Source of the DNA: Cyclobacteriaceae bacterium
GTDB lineage: Bacteria; Bacteroidota; Bacteroidia; Cytophagales; Cyclobacteriaceae
Length of the DNA: 7,634 nucleotides
Reading direction: 5' to 3'
Assembly (NCBI GenBank): GCA_026994125.1
Contig: JALWRJ010000131.1
Span: 1 to 7,634, forward strand
The notes under the pieces were generated by a model. The model made no database searches, was not told the origin of the DNA, and worked only from the letters and a program-made list of their open reading frames with translations. Positions 7,501 through 7,634 of this stretch are shown piece by piece; the stretch's first letter is position 1; every line of letters begins with the position of its first letter. The translations under genes and the position numbers were made by a program.

Positions 7501-7634
7501 TTTGTAAACTTAGTGGTGTTGGCTTTAATGACCTTGTTTTTAATGGTTAGTTTGTACTTTGATTGGCTACGAAAAATAATGGAATGGATTGAAGATGTTA
7601 AGCTAAACAGGAGGTATAAGAGGGGAGGTGAGAT
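4540..7634 (+). CDS. TerB-like/ABCG fusion transporter (3' end cut)
   Basis: This is a large ABC half-transporter, presumably acting as a dimer in the inner membrane to export or flip an unknown substrate. Residues 1-145 are helical and TerB-like (LFAIVAKERITEDERNNL; LIELMLQDGQISERQSNL). Residues 152-240 are beta-rich and weakly FHA-like (YFIKYLGISNLTLNG, then PTGSSIRG). The ATPase at 248-480 is intact: Walker A GASGSGKT (283-290), Q-loop Q330, signature ISGGQ (389-393), Walker B ILFVDE (409-414) and H446 in the ABCG-typical HQPSSDIF. A linker has CMEC (495-498). Membrane segments lie at about 581-601, 622-642, 664-690, 697-719, 724-747 and 985-1006. The ABCG-like SRWAFEALVVNQF (771-783) follows segment 5, and an external region of roughly 235 residues separates segments 5 and 6. 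The frame is open for 1,031 codons to the window edge, and a basic tail (VKLNRRYKRGGE) suggests the end is near. The ATG is the first after an in-frame TAG (4531-4533), without a clear ribosome binding site. The 11-bp spacing from prc implies an operon. The family is one I recall as widespread in Bacteroidota and uncharacterised. Confidence 0.93.
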   Translation, partial: MNQELLLLIVRLFAIVAKERITEDERNNLKEFLLLHVSLDSVSFFIDVFDQELDRVADVDNIDNTDEETVEYVAEWANVLEICKVINASLTKQQKLVLLLKLIELMLQDGQISERQSNLIFYISEAIHVSQQETDLITLFLTGQEIEELDCKEILIIDEGSAPHKGKSAHITARNLTGMMVVLRLADADTYFIKYLGISNLTLNGNHFRSRKIYVFPTGSSIRGNKIQPIYYSDIVSKFLKEETRQQISFVASNIHYKFKSGAVGLQNINIAEEGGKLIGIMGASGSGKTTLLNILDGSQSPTSGTVTINGINLHQTPDNLSGIIGLVPQDDFLIEELSVYQNLYYAARLTFGNHSIAETHALVQTTLKSLGLSEIKDLKVGSPLEKSISGGQRKRLNIGLELLRQPAILFVDEPTSGLSSNDSINIMDLFKELSLKGKLIFVVIHQPSSDIFKMFDRLVILDKGGYQVYYGNPVDALVYFKTIVNMVNKDQGACMECGNIKSEQIFNILENKVVNEYGRFTENRRISPAKWYQYFKEKITLPQVETTYGTIEVTQQNPGRLQQLKIFGIRDIRSKLANKQYLFITFLEAPVLALFLGMLIRYYENLNGSASYLFMNNDNIPIYFFMTVIIALFMGLTLSAEEIIKDRKMLQRESFLHLSRASYLGAKIAVQFAISAVQTLSFVLIGNLILQVNGMLVTMWAIMFFTAGFANLLGLNISSAFKSAVTVYILIPLLIIPQLVLSGVLISFNKFNPQLSRLDKVPAMGNVMASRWAFEALVVNQFKTNAYNRQFYAYKREIALSDYYGNYYVPKLQSHLAALLPGFSGKTLADTALNSHYHLALLQNEIASQLKKVGKQQFTHLNELTTDTFTNDTYLATDEFLTTLKQFYKNRHQKWSHKLDSLQQLLTDTPTGLQLQQFLRDRNYNIALSDMLEGKGLTTRIAESNGRLIQKIYPVYYRPGTDRYIEIATQFYAPEKVVAHTTWDTLFVNLVVLALMTLFLMVSLYFDWLRKIMEWIEDVKLNRRYKRGGE

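Noticed and set aside
1..7634. Defence island, CRISPR array, prophage or insertion sequence
   Set aside because: No spaced repeats, transposase, integrase, nuclease or inverted terminal repeats are visible. The genes look like ordinary chromosomal envelope and signalling genes with even composition.

Overview
The window is AT-rich, gene-dense DNA that most likely comes from a member of the Bacteroidota. Three things point there: promoter-like TAnnTTTG boxes, the absence of clear Shine-Dalgarno sequences before the starts, and a TerB-like/ABCG transporter fusion and a very small basic protein that both resemble families I know from that phylum. I cannot place it below phylum level. I see no tRNA, rRNA, CRISPR array, insertion sequence, prophage gene or attachment site, and base composition looks even throughout.

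Layout from left to right. (1) Bases 1-1125 (+) hold the 3' part of a methyl-accepting chemotaxis protein whose start lies outside the window. (2) Bases 1137-1277 (-) hold a 46-residue basic protein that converges on the chemotaxis gene with only 11 bp between the stops. A palindrome inside its 3' end could terminate the chemotaxis transcript. (3) After a 76-bp divergent gap with a promoter-like box for the small gene, bases 1354-2280 (+) encode a protein with three membrane segments and a cytoplasmic zinc-ribbon-like domain, of unknown function. (4) After a 136-bp gap with overlapping weak hairpins and a good TAnnTTTG box, bases 2417-4528 (+) encode a tail-specific (C-terminal processing) protease of the Prc/Tsp type. 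Its Ser/Lys catalytic spacing is identical to that of E. coli Prc. (5) Only 11 bp later, bases 4540-7634 (+) encode a very large ABCG-type half-transporter. It has an N-terminal TerB-like helical domain, a beta-rich FHA-like segment, the ATPase, a CxxC linker, six membrane segments and an oversized external loop. It is still open at the window edge but looks only a few residues short of complete.

The protease and transporter probably form an operon driven from the promoter near base 2361. Together with the membrane zinc-ribbon protein they suggest a cell-envelope neighbourhood, with the protease acting outside the inner membrane and the transporter exporting or flipping an unknown substrate. 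The part least explained by known biology is the multi-domain transporter. It appears to be a conserved but uncharacterised family rather than something unique to this genome. I do not see a new defence or mobile system here.
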